The notes under the pieces: generated by a model
The model's input: the letters and a program-made list of their open reading frames with translations, nothing else
Told to the model about the DNA's origin: nothing
Databases searched by the model: none
In this document: one piece after another, positions 9,539 to 17,304 of the stretch
Layout of the letters: each line of letters starts with the position of its first letter
Numbering within the stretch: position 1 is the stretch's first letter
Position numbers and translations under genes: made by a program
From: Clostridium algifaecis
GTDB lineage: Bacteria; Bacillota; Clostridia; Clostridiales; Clostridiaceae
DNA length: 64,000 nucleotides
Direction of reading: 5' to 3'
NCBI RefSeq assembly: GCF_017874415.1
Contig: NZ_JAGGLM010000004.1
Span: forward strand, 62,001 to 126,000

Positions 9539-9733
9539 ATGTCACATAAAAAAGAAAATGAATATAAAGGGCAGGATGAAGATAGAGACTTTACTTACTA
9601 TGAAAATAGGGCCAATAGTTTAAAAAAGACTGTAAAACAGCTTGAGAAAATAAAAAGGATGAAAAAACATGTAAATGAACTAGAGAGGAAAAAGAAAAAG
9701 ATACTTAAAAAAATGAAAAAACATCATTCTTGA
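9539..9733 (+). CDS. Small Lys-rich helical protein in the coat cluster, unrecognised
   Basis: This 64-residue protein has a consensus aaggagg ribosome site. The N-terminal 20 residues are acidic and polar (KENEYKGQDEDRD). The remainder is a strongly basic predicted coiled coil with heptad-like Leu/Val/Ile (LKKTVKQLEKIKR, HVNELERKKKKILKK) ending in His-His-Ser. I do not recognise a family. Its place between two coat-type genes in one apparent operon suggests a small structural coat component or a partner of the kinases. The strong ribosome site and tight spacing support it being real. Confidence 0.72.
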   Translation: MSHKKENEYKGQDEDRDFTYYENRANSLKKTVKQLEKIKRMKKHVNELERKKKKILKKMKKHHS

Positions 9734-9773
9734 TTTTCATACGGTTAACCCATTAATAAATGGAGGTGATTTA

Positions 9774-10514
9774 GTGTATTATTTTGATATCAATTCATGT
9801 TTTTATAAATATCTTAAATCCAAGGGTATAGTTATAGTAGATGATTTTAAAAATGAAGAAAAAAACGATGATATAAACTTACCTAAAATAGAAGAACAAA
9901 TTGAAGTTATAAACGAATTTCACAAGAGAACTTTGGGATATACCGGATACATGAACAAACGACTGGATAATAATGTGGGAAAATTAGTGGAAGAGTATAA
10001 AATATATATAAATTGGTTAAAAAGAGATATAAATAATATATATGAAAAAAGCGAATTTCAAAAGATAATTAAAGAGGTAGGAAAAAAATATTTGGAAAAA
10101 GCACAAAAAAGCATAACTGATATATATGAGAATAATTATATATGTATTCTTAAGAGGAGTAGTAAAAGGAAAGAAGTAGGTATTAAGAATACTTATTTTA
10201 ATAATTTAAGACAAAGAAATAATATAGAAATTATTAATATAGATGGATGTTCATATAATATGGTAGAAATAGATGCTATAAGTTTTTTAAAAAAACTTAG
10301 AAAAAAAAGAATAGATATTGATATGGATTATATTATAAATAAATTTTGTAGTATTGAAAATTTAGATAGAGATAGTGTGGAATTTATATCGTCTATACTT
10401 AATTATCCTTATGAATTTATGAAATGTTGTAATAAATATAGATTTAGATCTAAATCGCTAGATGAAGAAAAATATGTTACTAAATTAAAAAAGATTGTGG
10501 AGTATAAAAATTAA
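9774..10514 (+). CDS. Degenerate CotS-like protein lacking kinase catalytic residues
   Basis: The protein has 246 residues and a GTG start behind ggaggtga. By eye its C-terminal 75 residues (ending around ILNYPYEFMKCCNKYRFRSK) align with the CotS-like protein next door (MLNFPYDFYTISRDYYTRRK). Further upstream EFHKRTLGY matches ELHKASEGF. In this alignment the catalytic loop HNDLAYHN is replaced by KNTYFNNL and IDFDY by INIDG, while the first ~110 residues of the normal N-lobe are reduced to about 50. It therefore looks like a pseudokinase derived from CotS, possibly a scaffold. The frame is intact, with no stop or frameshift. The homology was judged by eye only. Confidence 0.75.
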   Translation: MYYFDINSCFYKYLKSKGIVIVDDFKNEEKNDDINLPKIEEQIEVINEFHKRTLGYTGYMNKRLDNNVGKLVEEYKIYINWLKRDINNIYEKSEFQKIIKEVGKKYLEKAQKSITDIYENNYICILKRSSKRKEVGIKNTYFNNLRQRNNIEIINIDGCSYNMVEIDAISFLKKLRKKRIDIDMDYIINKFCSIENLDRDSVEFISSILNYPYEFMKCCNKYRFRSKSLDEEKYVTKLKKIVEYKN

Positions 10515-10544
10515 ATTGTATCAACTTTTAAGGAGGTGTTTATA

Positions 10545-11567
10545 TTGATATATAGATATAGTGATAAAAGATATCTTATGGAATATGACTTATGCATAGA
10601 ACTTTTTAAAAGCTTTGATTTGAATGTAAATGATGTAGTACCGGTAAGAAATGTTTATATGGTATCTACAGATAAAGGAGAAAAGATTTTAAAAAAAGTT
10701 GAGTATACAATAGAAGAATTAAATTTTATATATGATGTTCTTACTTATATAAAAAGCAAATTTAACAGAATAGTAAGTTTTGTGAAAAACAAGGATAGAA
10801 ATATTTATACTATATGGAATGGAAATATGTATTGTATAATGGATGTAGTTGATGGAACAGAATGCAATTTCTATAATCCTATGGATCTTATTAGTGCATC
10901 TAAGGGATTGGGAGAACTTCATAAGGCTTCCGAAGGATTCAAAAGCAGCTTGGCTTCGAAATGTAACAGTGGAAAGACAATTGACATTTATAAGAGAAGA
11001 ATTCAGGAGATGGAATTTTTCAAGAATATTGTTAAAATCCATGAAAAGAAAACAGAATTTGACGAGTTATTTATAAAAGATGCTGATTATTATATAGATC
11101 AAATAAAACATAGTATAGATATGTTAAATAATGCAGGATATTATAAATTATGTAGTGAAGATGACAAAATAGTTGTATGTCATAATGATCTAGCTTATCA
11201 CAATATAATTATAAGCAATGGGGAAGCATATTTTATAGACTTTGATTATGCGTCAGTTGATATTAAGGTGAATGATTTATGTAATTTTATAAATAAAGTA
11301 ATAAAAAATTTTGCATTTGATATAGATAAAGTTAAAGTTATAATAGAAAATTATTGTAAAACTAATACGGTAAGTAAAAGGGAACTTAAAGTATTAACTG
11401 CTATGCTAAATTTCCCGTATGATTTTTATACTATATCAAGGGATTATTATACAAGACGTAAAGAATGGGACGAAAATGTATTTTTGGATAGAATGAGGAA
11501 AAAATCATCATATAAGGATGACAGAGAAGAATTTCTAGAAAATTTACAAAAATTATGCCCGTTATAG
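10545..11567 (+). CDS. CotS-family spore coat protein (kinase-like fold), copy 2
   Basis: This CotS-like protein has about 340 residues. The catalytic loop VVCHNDLAYHNIII and the metal-binding FIDFDY are intact. TTG at 10545 is taken as the start because it lies 8 bases after aggagg; the GTG at 10536 is part of that site. It is the last gene of the run 8506-11567 and faces a convergent GT4 gene across a long hairpin. It probably has the same biochemical activity as copies 1 and 3 but a different target. N-lobe residues (VYMVSTDKGEKILKKVEY) include the Lys expected for ATP binding. Confidence 0.87.
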   Translation: MIYRYSDKRYLMEYDLCIELFKSFDLNVNDVVPVRNVYMVSTDKGEKILKKVEYTIEELNFIYDVLTYIKSKFNRIVSFVKNKDRNIYTIWNGNMYCIMDVVDGTECNFYNPMDLISASKGLGELHKASEGFKSSLASKCNSGKTIDIYKRRIQEMEFFKNIVKIHEKKTEFDELFIKDADYYIDQIKHSIDMLNNAGYYKLCSEDDKIVVCHNDLAYHNIIISNGEAYFIDFDYASVDIKVNDLCNFINKVIKNFAFDIDKVKVIIENYCKTNTVSKRELKVLTAMLNFPYDFYTISRDYYTRRKEWDENVFLDRMRKKSSYKDDREEFLENLQKLCPL

Positions 11568-11582
11568 AACCTGATTTTAAAT

Positions 11583-11628
11583 AAAATAAAAAGCTTGTGA
11601 AACGTAATTTTCACAAACTTTTTATTTT
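11583..11628. terminator. Bidirectional terminator between cotS copy 2 and GT4 copy 2
   Basis: The 20-bp arms at 11583-11602 and 11609-11628 have one mismatch and a 6-base loop, flanked by A and T runs. The right arm reaches the stop of the minus-strand gene. Confidence 0.85.
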
Positions 11629-12751
11629 ATTTATTTACAATTTTATCATATACGGCCAATGTATCTTCGGCTGTTTTTTCCCAGCTGAACTGAGAAGCTC
11701 TCTTTATTCCTCGCTTTGAAAGATCAATATAGAGTTTTTTATCGAGTAATACGTTTAACATGGATTCACATAGTTCATCATAATTTCTAGGGTCTATTAA
11801 TAGGGCACTATTTCCTACAACTTCTGGTATGGAAGTTGTATTTGAAGTTATCACAGGAATCCCACATGACATAGCTTCTATAGGCGGAAGTCCAAAACCT
11901 TCATAGAAGGAAGGATATACAAATAATTTTGCTGCATTATATATATACGGAAGATGGTTTATTGGTATAAACCCTGGAAATATAACTTTATCCTGAATAT
12001 TTAATTTTTCAGCGCATTTTTTATATAAACTATAGGATTTTCCACGATTTCCTACAATAACAAGAGATATAGGATCTTTATATAGAGAAATAAGCTTGCT
12101 GAAACTTTCTATAATACCCATTATATTTTTTCTCGGACTAAAACCGCCTACATAAAGTATAAAATCACCTTTTATTGAATAATATTTTTTAGCTATATAT
12201 TTACTTATCATTTTATCAAGAGGTCTATATATTGATTCACTTGCCAGGGGAGTAACATATATTTTTTCTTCAGGATAATTAAATGCTTTTATTATATCCA
12301 TTTTAGAAAAAATTGATACAGTAATTATAGCGTCACATTGCGATATTATTTTGGGAATATATTCTGAGAAAAGATTTAAATATCTATCACTTACAGTTTC
12401 AGGCATTCTATATGGAATAACATCATGCAATGTTATAACAAATTTACAATCTTTTGAAGAAGGAAGGCCTATTCCATTTTGGGGAACATGATAAAGTTGT
12501 ATTTTTTCATTTTTCAGCACATTTGGAGTATTTATTCCATCCCAAAAATTGTCTTGTTTATTATCTTCAATATTTCTTATTTCAAAATTTTTATCAAAAT
12601 TTATTTCATTTTTGGAGCTGCCAGGCATGAACAAAAGATAATTGTTTACTTTATCTATTTCATTCAAGCAGTTTATAACCTGATAGGTGTAAGTTCCTAT
12701 ACCTGTACCTCTATACCATTTGGCAGCACGTCCATCAATTCCTATTTTCAT
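11627..12751 (-). CDS. Glycosyltransferase family 4, spore-coat cluster copy 2
   Basis: This GT-B enzyme is paralogous to the one at 7238. It shows MKIGIDGRA with RGTGIGTYT at the N-terminus, [11 protein letters not shown] in the middle and EGFGLPPIE (E-x7-E) at the C-terminus. The start is the second of two adjacent ATG codons (12751), 7 bases after ggggaa; an in-frame ATG farther upstream at 12784 has no fitting ribosome site. It is divergent from the third CotS-like gene, repeating the arrangement at 8.4 kb. It is probably involved in coat or exosporium glycan assembly; sugar and acceptor are unknown. Confidence 0.9.
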   Translation of the reverse strand: MKIGIDGRAAKWYRGTGIGTYTYQVINCLNEIDKVNNYLLFMPGSSKNEINFDKNFEIRNIEDNKQDNFWDGINTPNVLKNEKIQLYHVPQNGIGLPSSKDCKFVITLHDVIPYRMPETVSDRYLNLFSEYIPKIISQCDAIITVSIFSKMDIIKAFNYPEEKIYVTPLASESIYRPLDKMISKYIAKKYYSIKGDFILYVGGFSPRKNIMGIIESFSKLISLYKDPISLVIVGNRGKSYSLYKKCAEKLNIQDKVIFPGFIPINHLPYIYNAAKLFVYPSFYEGFGLPPIEAMSCGIPVITSNTTSIPEVVGNSALLIDPRNYDELCESMLNVLLDKKLYIDLSKRGIKRASQFSWEKTAEDTLAVYDKIVNK

Positions 12752-12865
12752 CATAAAATTCCCCATAAACTTACTATATTTCATTATATTAAAATGGAGT
12801 TAAAAATGTTAATATTCTTCTAAAGCAGTATATGTGTTCATATAAATATAGAGAGGTGATTGAAC

Positions 12866-13873
12866 ATGATGCGAGAATTTGAAATTGAGAGGCAATTTGG
12901 AATTAAAATTGAAAGCATAAAGCCAAATAGGGGAGTATATTTTTTAAAAACTAATAAAGGACTAAAATGTTTAAAAAAAATAAACTATGGTACCCAGAAA
13001 CTTTTATTTGTATATGGCGCAAAGGAACATCTTATAAAAAATGGATTTCCAAGATTAGATAGATATTCTCTTAATATAAATGGAGCTCCATATGCTCTGG
13101 TAAATGAGGATATATATACCTTGTCTCAGTGGATTCCCGGAAGAGAATGTGACTTTAAAGATGATTTGGATATTAAAAATGCAGCAAAATGTCTTGCAAG
13201 TCTTCATAAATCATCTAAAGGGTATGAGCCTCCGGAAAATAGTAAACTTAAAACAGATCTTGGAAGATGGCATCATCTTATGGAAAAAAGAGTTAGGTCT
13301 TTCGATAAAATGAGGGATATGAGTAGGAAAAAGAATAACAAAGGTAAATTTGATATGAATTATATAACAAAAGTAGGGTTTTATAAGGATTTCGGAAATA
13401 GGGCCATAAAAGTACTACAAAACTCAAAGTACAATGAACTCTGTGCAAGTACGGAAGAAGAAATGAGCTTTTGCCATCATGATTTCACATATCATAATAT
13501 CATAATTGATGATGATAATAATGTAAATGTAATAGATTTTGATTATTGCAAGAGAGAAATAAGAGTATATGATATTTCAACTTTTATGATAAAAGTTTTA
13601 AAAAGGGTAAACTGGGATATAAATTATGCAAAACTTATAATAGATTCTTATAATGAAGTTAGTGAACTCAAAGAAGAAGAATATATGGTATTATTTGCAT
13701 TTTTATTGTTCCCTCAAAGATTTTGGAGGCTTGCAAACAGATATTATTATAATGAAGTCAATTGGCCGTTAAATACGTTTAGTAATAAATTGGAACAGTT
13801 GATTTCAGAGCAGGAAAAATATGTGGAATTTATAGATAAATTCAAAAGCACTTACAACTTAAAAGAAGTATGA
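12866..13873 (+). CDS. CotS-family spore coat protein (kinase-like fold), copy 3
   Basis: This protein has about 335 residues. It carries the catalytic loop SFCHHDFTYHNIII and the metal site VIDFDY, so the kinase-like centre is intact. The ATG at 12866 fits the gagaggtg site with 7 bases; the TTG at 12860 is too close. A CATATAAAT box at 12839-12847 resembles a sigma-K -10 element with one or two departures. It is divergent from GT4 copy 2, and the protein matches copy 1 in layout (FPQRFWRLANRYYY against FPQDYWQIGIQYYW), as expected from duplication of the pair. A terminator closes the unit. Confidence 0.88.
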   Translation: MMREFEIERQFGIKIESIKPNRGVYFLKTNKGLKCLKKINYGTQKLLFVYGAKEHLIKNGFPRLDRYSLNINGAPYALVNEDIYTLSQWIPGRECDFKDDLDIKNAAKCLASLHKSSKGYEPPENSKLKTDLGRWHHLMEKRVRSFDKMRDMSRKKNNKGKFDMNYITKVGFYKDFGNRAIKVLQNSKYNELCASTEEEMSFCHHDFTYHNIIIDDDNNVNVIDFDYCKREIRVYDISTFMIKVLKRVNWDINYAKLIIDSYNEVSELKEEEYMVLFAFLLFPQRFWRLANRYYYNEVNWPLNTFSNKLEQLISEQEKYVEFIDKFKSTYNLKEV

Positions 13874-13884
13874 ACATGATAAAT

Positions 13885-13933
13885 AAGAGTCTCATATAGT
13901 AAAAAAATTACTGAATGAGACTCTTGTTTTATT
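13885..13933 (+). terminator. Terminator of the coat cluster
   Basis: The arms 13885-13895 (aagagtctcat) and 13915-13925 (atgagactctt) pair perfectly, with an inner agtaa/ttact extension, followed by gttttatt. Confidence 0.85.
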
Positions 13934-13949
13934 AATGAATTTATAATGC

Positions 13950-13976
13950 ACGTAAAGAACTTATATCCATATTATA
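13950..13976 (+). promoter_or_regulatory. Possible sigma-K promoter of yabG
   Basis: AC at 13950-13951, 16 bases, then CATATTATA at 13968-13976 fits AC-N16/17-CATANNNTA. In B. subtilis yabG is a sigma-K gene, which agrees. The call rests on pattern and context only. Confidence 0.48.
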
Positions 13977-14007
13977 ATATTATGATTGCTAGTTCGGAGA
14001 TGGAGAT

Positions 14008-14901
14008 ATGAAAATAGGAGACATGGTAGTAAGAAAGTCTTATGGGCGTGATATAACCTTTAAGATAATAGATATAAAAAAAACAAAAGAAGGTTATATA
14101 TATATATTAAAAGGGACAAACCTTAGAATAGTTGCAGATTCTAGAGAAGAAGATTTAGAGGAGGTATCTGAGCATTCTCTAACAGACAATGAAAAATTAT
14201 TTTCTAAAAAAGTAAATAATTCAATTAAAAATATATTGATAAATAGAAATGGATTTAGAGGCGAAGCAAACAAAAGTTTAAAACAGGAAGGCAATAAAAA
14301 ATTTTTTAAAAAGAATGATTCTAAAAATGAATTGGCTTTTGGAAGACCAGGAAAAGTACTGCATATAGATGGTGATGCAGAATATTTGGATGTATGTCTT
14401 AAAGTGTATAAGCAGTTGATGTTAAACGCAGTTGGAAAAAACATACCGGAAAGTGAACAGCCTGAGAAAATATTAGAACTTGTAAAAAAAGTAAAACCAG
14501 ATATTGTAGTTATTACAGGACACGATTCTATAGCTAAAGATAGCAATGATTATACTGATTTGAACAATTATAAAAATTCAAAGTATTTTGTAGAATCAGT
14601 GTTAAGGCTTAGGAACTATGAACCCAATTATGATGATTTAGTTATATTTGCAGGTGCATGTCAATCTTGTTATGAAAAGATATTGGATTCTGGAGCAAAT
14701 TTCGCTAGTTCTCCAGGCAGAGTTTTAATTCACTGTCTTGATCCTGTGTTTTTATGTGAAAAAATAGCTTATACGAATATAGAAAAAGTAGTTTCTATTG
14801 AGGAAGCCCTGGAAAATACTATAACAAGAACAAATGGAATAGGGGGATTGCAGACAAGGGGAAAGTATAGAGAAGGATTTCCAAAATCACCTTATGTATA
14901 A
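14008..14901 (+). CDS. yabG: Sporulation-specific protease YabG
   Basis: YabG is a mother-cell cysteine protease that trims coat proteins during late sporulation. The 297-residue length is as in B. subtilis. The N-terminal KIGDMVVRKSYGRDITFKI is the family opening; the central GKVLHIDGDAEYLDVCLKVYK, the motif VVITGHDS and FAGACQSCYEKILDSGANFASSPGR carry the conserved His/Cys typical of the catalytic part. The start is ATG after ggagatggagat. The gene lies between the coat cluster and veg; in other Firmicutes it also sits just upstream of veg and near ispE. Confidence 0.94.
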   Translation: MKIGDMVVRKSYGRDITFKIIDIKKTKEGYIYILKGTNLRIVADSREEDLEEVSEHSLTDNEKLFSKKVNNSIKNILINRNGFRGEANKSLKQEGNKKFFKKNDSKNELAFGRPGKVLHIDGDAEYLDVCLKVYKQLMLNAVGKNIPESEQPEKILELVKKVKPDIVVITGHDSIAKDSNDYTDLNNYKNSKYFVESVLRLRNYEPNYDDLVIFAGACQSCYEKILDSGANFASSPGRVLIHCLDPVFLCEKIAYTNIEKVVSIEEALENTITRTNGIGGLQTRGKYREGFPKSPYV

Positions 14902-15008
14902 AATTGCTTAAGGTGTAAATAATATTGTATATATAAGCCAGTTAAAGTAATATTGATAAATAGCAAATAAAATCATCTTAGAAAGCATTTGTTTACAAAA
15001 AAATAATA

Positions 15009-15038
15009 TTGACAAAGCTATTTATTAATTGTTACAAT
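15009..15038 (+). promoter_or_regulatory. Upstream sigma-A promoter of veg
   Basis: TTGACA (15009-15014), 18-base spacer, TACAAT (15033-15038). It is the first of two tandem near-consensus promoters, consistent with very strong expression of veg in Firmicutes. Confidence 0.65.
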
Positions 15039-15048
15039 TAAGCTTTAC

Positions 15049-15077
15049 TTGACATTATACCCATACGGGTATATAAT
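15049..15077 (+). promoter_or_regulatory. Main sigma-A promoter of veg
   Basis: A perfect TTGACA (15049-15054), 17-base spacer and perfect TATAAT (15072-15077). Both elements and the spacing are consensus, and an operator-like palindrome fills the spacer. Confidence 0.85.
15056..15073. promoter_or_regulatory. Palindrome inside the veg promoter, operator-like
   Basis: tataccc (15056-15062), loop atac, gggtata (15067-15073) is a perfect inverted repeat lying between -35 and -10. The core ATACCC-N4-GGGTAT resembles operators of CsoR/CstR/FrmR-type repressors. A bound protein here would block RNA polymerase. The identity of any regulator is inference. Confidence 0.6.
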
Positions 15078-15103
15078 TAAAATGTGGAGAGAAGGTGTTT
15101 AGT

Positions 15104-15340
15104 ATGGCAGGACAAAATGTTTTGGTTACTATAAGAAATGATATCCAAGGCCACGTAGGTGATAAAGTTACCTTAAAGGCAAACGGTGGTAGAAGAAAAG
15201 TTTTTGTAAATGAGGGAATAATAGAAAAAGCTTATCCTAGCATATTTGTAATTAGGTTGGAGAATAATAATCAAAGAAAAGTGACATATAGCTATTCAGA
15301 TGTTTTAACTAAGACAGTTCAATTGGTATTTTCAGCATAG
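15104..15340 (+). CDS. veg: Veg protein
   Basis: Veg is a small (78-residue) strongly expressed protein, implicated in biofilm formation in B. subtilis and conserved beside yabG. It shows the typical VTIRNDIQGHVGDKVTLKANGGRRK and a beta-rich C-terminal half (FVIRLENNNQRKVTYSYSDVLT). The ATG at 15104 is used; the in-frame GTG at 15095 belongs to the gaaggtg ribosome site. Two consensus sigma-A promoters lie upstream, the nearer one with an embedded palindrome. The biochemical role is unknown. The region 15341-15612 downstream is AT-rich and shows no gene. Confidence 0.95.
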   Translation: MAGQNVLVTIRNDIQGHVGDKVTLKANGGRRKVFVNEGIIEKAYPSIFVIRLENNNQRKVTYSYSDVLTKTVQLVFSA

Positions 15341-15612
15341 AAAATTACCCACTTTACACTACATTATACTATAATAATAAATTACATTATTAAATAATTA
15401 TTAACTCAATATAATATCACTATATAAATATTATATATGTACTCAAATAATTTTTCAAGCTTAATCTATTTTGAAATTAAATAATTTTTAAATGTATTTT
15501 TTATAATTACGCCAGCAAGTTCTTTAAATAAATTTTATGGTACTTACTGGTATATTTTTTTTATTTTATTTATATAAATAAGTAGTAGATTTTATAGGGA
15601 GGATTATTTAAT

Positions 15613-17172
15613 ATGAGCATAGATTTGGTTAAAGAGAATATAGAATGTGAACAACTTCTTGCTGAAAATTTTTGCGATACTGTGATAAAAGCAGAATATG
15701 TAATACCCGATACTCATCCTGATGTTTCGGAAATCTTAATTTTAGATGCAAGTCCGGTTGTAACAAATAAGGAAGTAATGCAGGATAAAATATTTCTAGA
15801 AGGAAAGATAAATTATAATATATTGTATTTGGCAAAAGAAGAAAATGATGAAAGTGGAATATATAGTGTGGATTATACAGGAGATTTTTCAAATTATGTG
15901 GAGATAAGTGGAGCGGAACACACTATGCTTTGCGATTCTGATTGTTATATTGAACATATGGACTGCACTATAGTAAACGAAAGGAAAATTGGAATAAAAG
16001 GTATTGTAAAGTTAAAAGCAGAGGTATATAAAAACTATGACTTTGAAGTAGTAAAAGATATAGCTGAATCAGATGATGATGTACAGATGCTAAAAAATCC
16101 AGCTACATTGGATAAGATAATGGGAACAGTGAATGGAAACTTAATAGCAAAAACAGAGATTCAAATACCAACTGATAAGCCTCAGGTAGGAGATATACTT
16201 AAAATTGATACTATGGTTCATAAAAAAGACATAAAAATTTTAGATGACAAAATACAATTGGATGCTTTTGTGCTTATTAAAGTACTTTATAGGGGAAAGG
16301 ATACAAAGGAAGTTGTAATGATAGAAGACGATGTGCCTGTAAATAAAGATTTGGAATTAAAAGGAGTAACACCTTCCATGAATAGTTTTACAGACTTTGA
16401 TGTAGATGGACTTGAATACACTGTAAGGGAAGATGATTTGGGAGAAGACAGAATAGTACAATTAGAGGCACTTGTAAAATCAAATACAAAGGTTATGTAT
16501 AAAGAAGACATGGATATAATAGAAGATGTATATTCACCACAATCTCTCATGAAAATAGATAAGAAAAACTATGAATTAAATGTTATATATGGCCAGAATA
16601 CCGTTGAAAGCATGGTTAAATCAAATATAGAAATGGAGAATGATGAAAGATTACAGAACATAATTATGTGTCATGGGGATGTATGTATTACGGGCAAGAA
16701 GATAGTTGAAGATAAAGTTGTTGTAGAAGGAGTAGTCAATGTAAAAGTTCTGTATGAGACATCAAGTGGAGGCATAAGAAAAGCTAATGAAGAAATACCA
16801 TTTAATTCTTCTATCGATATACCCGGAAGTAAAATTGATATGCAGTGTATAGCTAAAGTATCAATTGAAAGCATAGATACGGATATAGAAGTAAATACTA
16901 TAGCTGTTAAAGCTGTAATAGAAATTTATGCAAGAGTAAATTATATTACCCATAAGGAATTTCTGATTAATGTAGATGAACTTGATGGTGAAATTCCAGG
17001 TAAGAAAGCTAGTTTAACAATATATGTAGTACAAAATGGCGATACGCTTTGGAAAATAGCTAAAAGGTATTGTACAACTATACAAGACCTCGTTAAATTG
17101 AATGATATAGAAGATCCAGATGTTATAAAGATAGGAGATAAGCTGCTTATACCTGGAAGAGCTATTATTTAA
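15613..17172 (+). CDS. sipL: SipL-like spore coat protein: SPOCS repeats plus C-terminal LysM
   Basis: This 519-residue protein has SPOCS (DUF3794) beta-domains, seen as repeated blocks such as EYVIPDTHPDVSEIL, EIQIPTDKPQVGDILKID and EIPFNSSIDIPGSKIDM, and ends in one LysM module (about residues 473-517: VVQNGDTLWKIAKRYC to KIGDKLLIPGR). This architecture and length match C. difficile SipL, which tethers coat proteins to SpoIVA on the forespore. The gggagg site fits the ATG start. It should act in the mother cell. It lies next to yabG/veg and is followed by its own terminator. The SipL assignment rests on architecture. Confidence 0.88.
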   Translation: MSIDLVKENIECEQLLAENFCDTVIKAEYVIPDTHPDVSEILILDASPVVTNKEVMQDKIFLEGKINYNILYLAKEENDESGIYSVDYTGDFSNYVEISGAEHTMLCDSDCYIEHMDCTIVNERKIGIKGIVKLKAEVYKNYDFEVVKDIAESDDDVQMLKNPATLDKIMGTVNGNLIAKTEIQIPTDKPQVGDILKIDTMVHKKDIKILDDKIQLDAFVLIKVLYRGKDTKEVVMIEDDVPVNKDLELKGVTPSMNSFTDFDVDGLEYTVREDDLGEDRIVQLEALVKSNTKVMYKEDMDIIEDVYSPQSLMKIDKKNYELNVIYGQNTVESMVKSNIEMENDERLQNIIMCHGDVCITGKKIVEDKVVVEGVVNVKVLYETSSGGIRKANEEIPFNSSIDIPGSKIDMQCIAKVSIESIDTDIEVNTIAVKAVIEIYARVNYITHKEFLINVDELDGEIPGKKASLTIYVVQNGDTLWKIAKRYCTTIQDLVKLNDIEDPDVIKIGDKLLIPGRAII

Positions 17173-17208
17173 CCAAAAGTTCATATAATGTATTTGGATA
17201 AAATATGT

Positions 17209-17241
17209 AAACTTCAGTAATTTTATGACTGAAGTTTTTTT
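17209..17241 (+). terminator. Terminator of sipL
   Basis: The arms 17209-17218 (aaacttcagt) and 17228-17237 (actgaagttt) pair perfectly and run into T's. Confidence 0.9.
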
Positions 17242-17304
17242 ATATGCATAATTAATTAGAATTTGGCAAAAATATAATATATCTAAAGGAAGGGATGCGT
17301 CATT

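Noticed and set aside
12479..12823. Plus-strand 114-codon frame inside the second GT4 gene
   Set aside because: It has no ribosome site, an unusual composition and lies opposite a clear glycosyltransferase.
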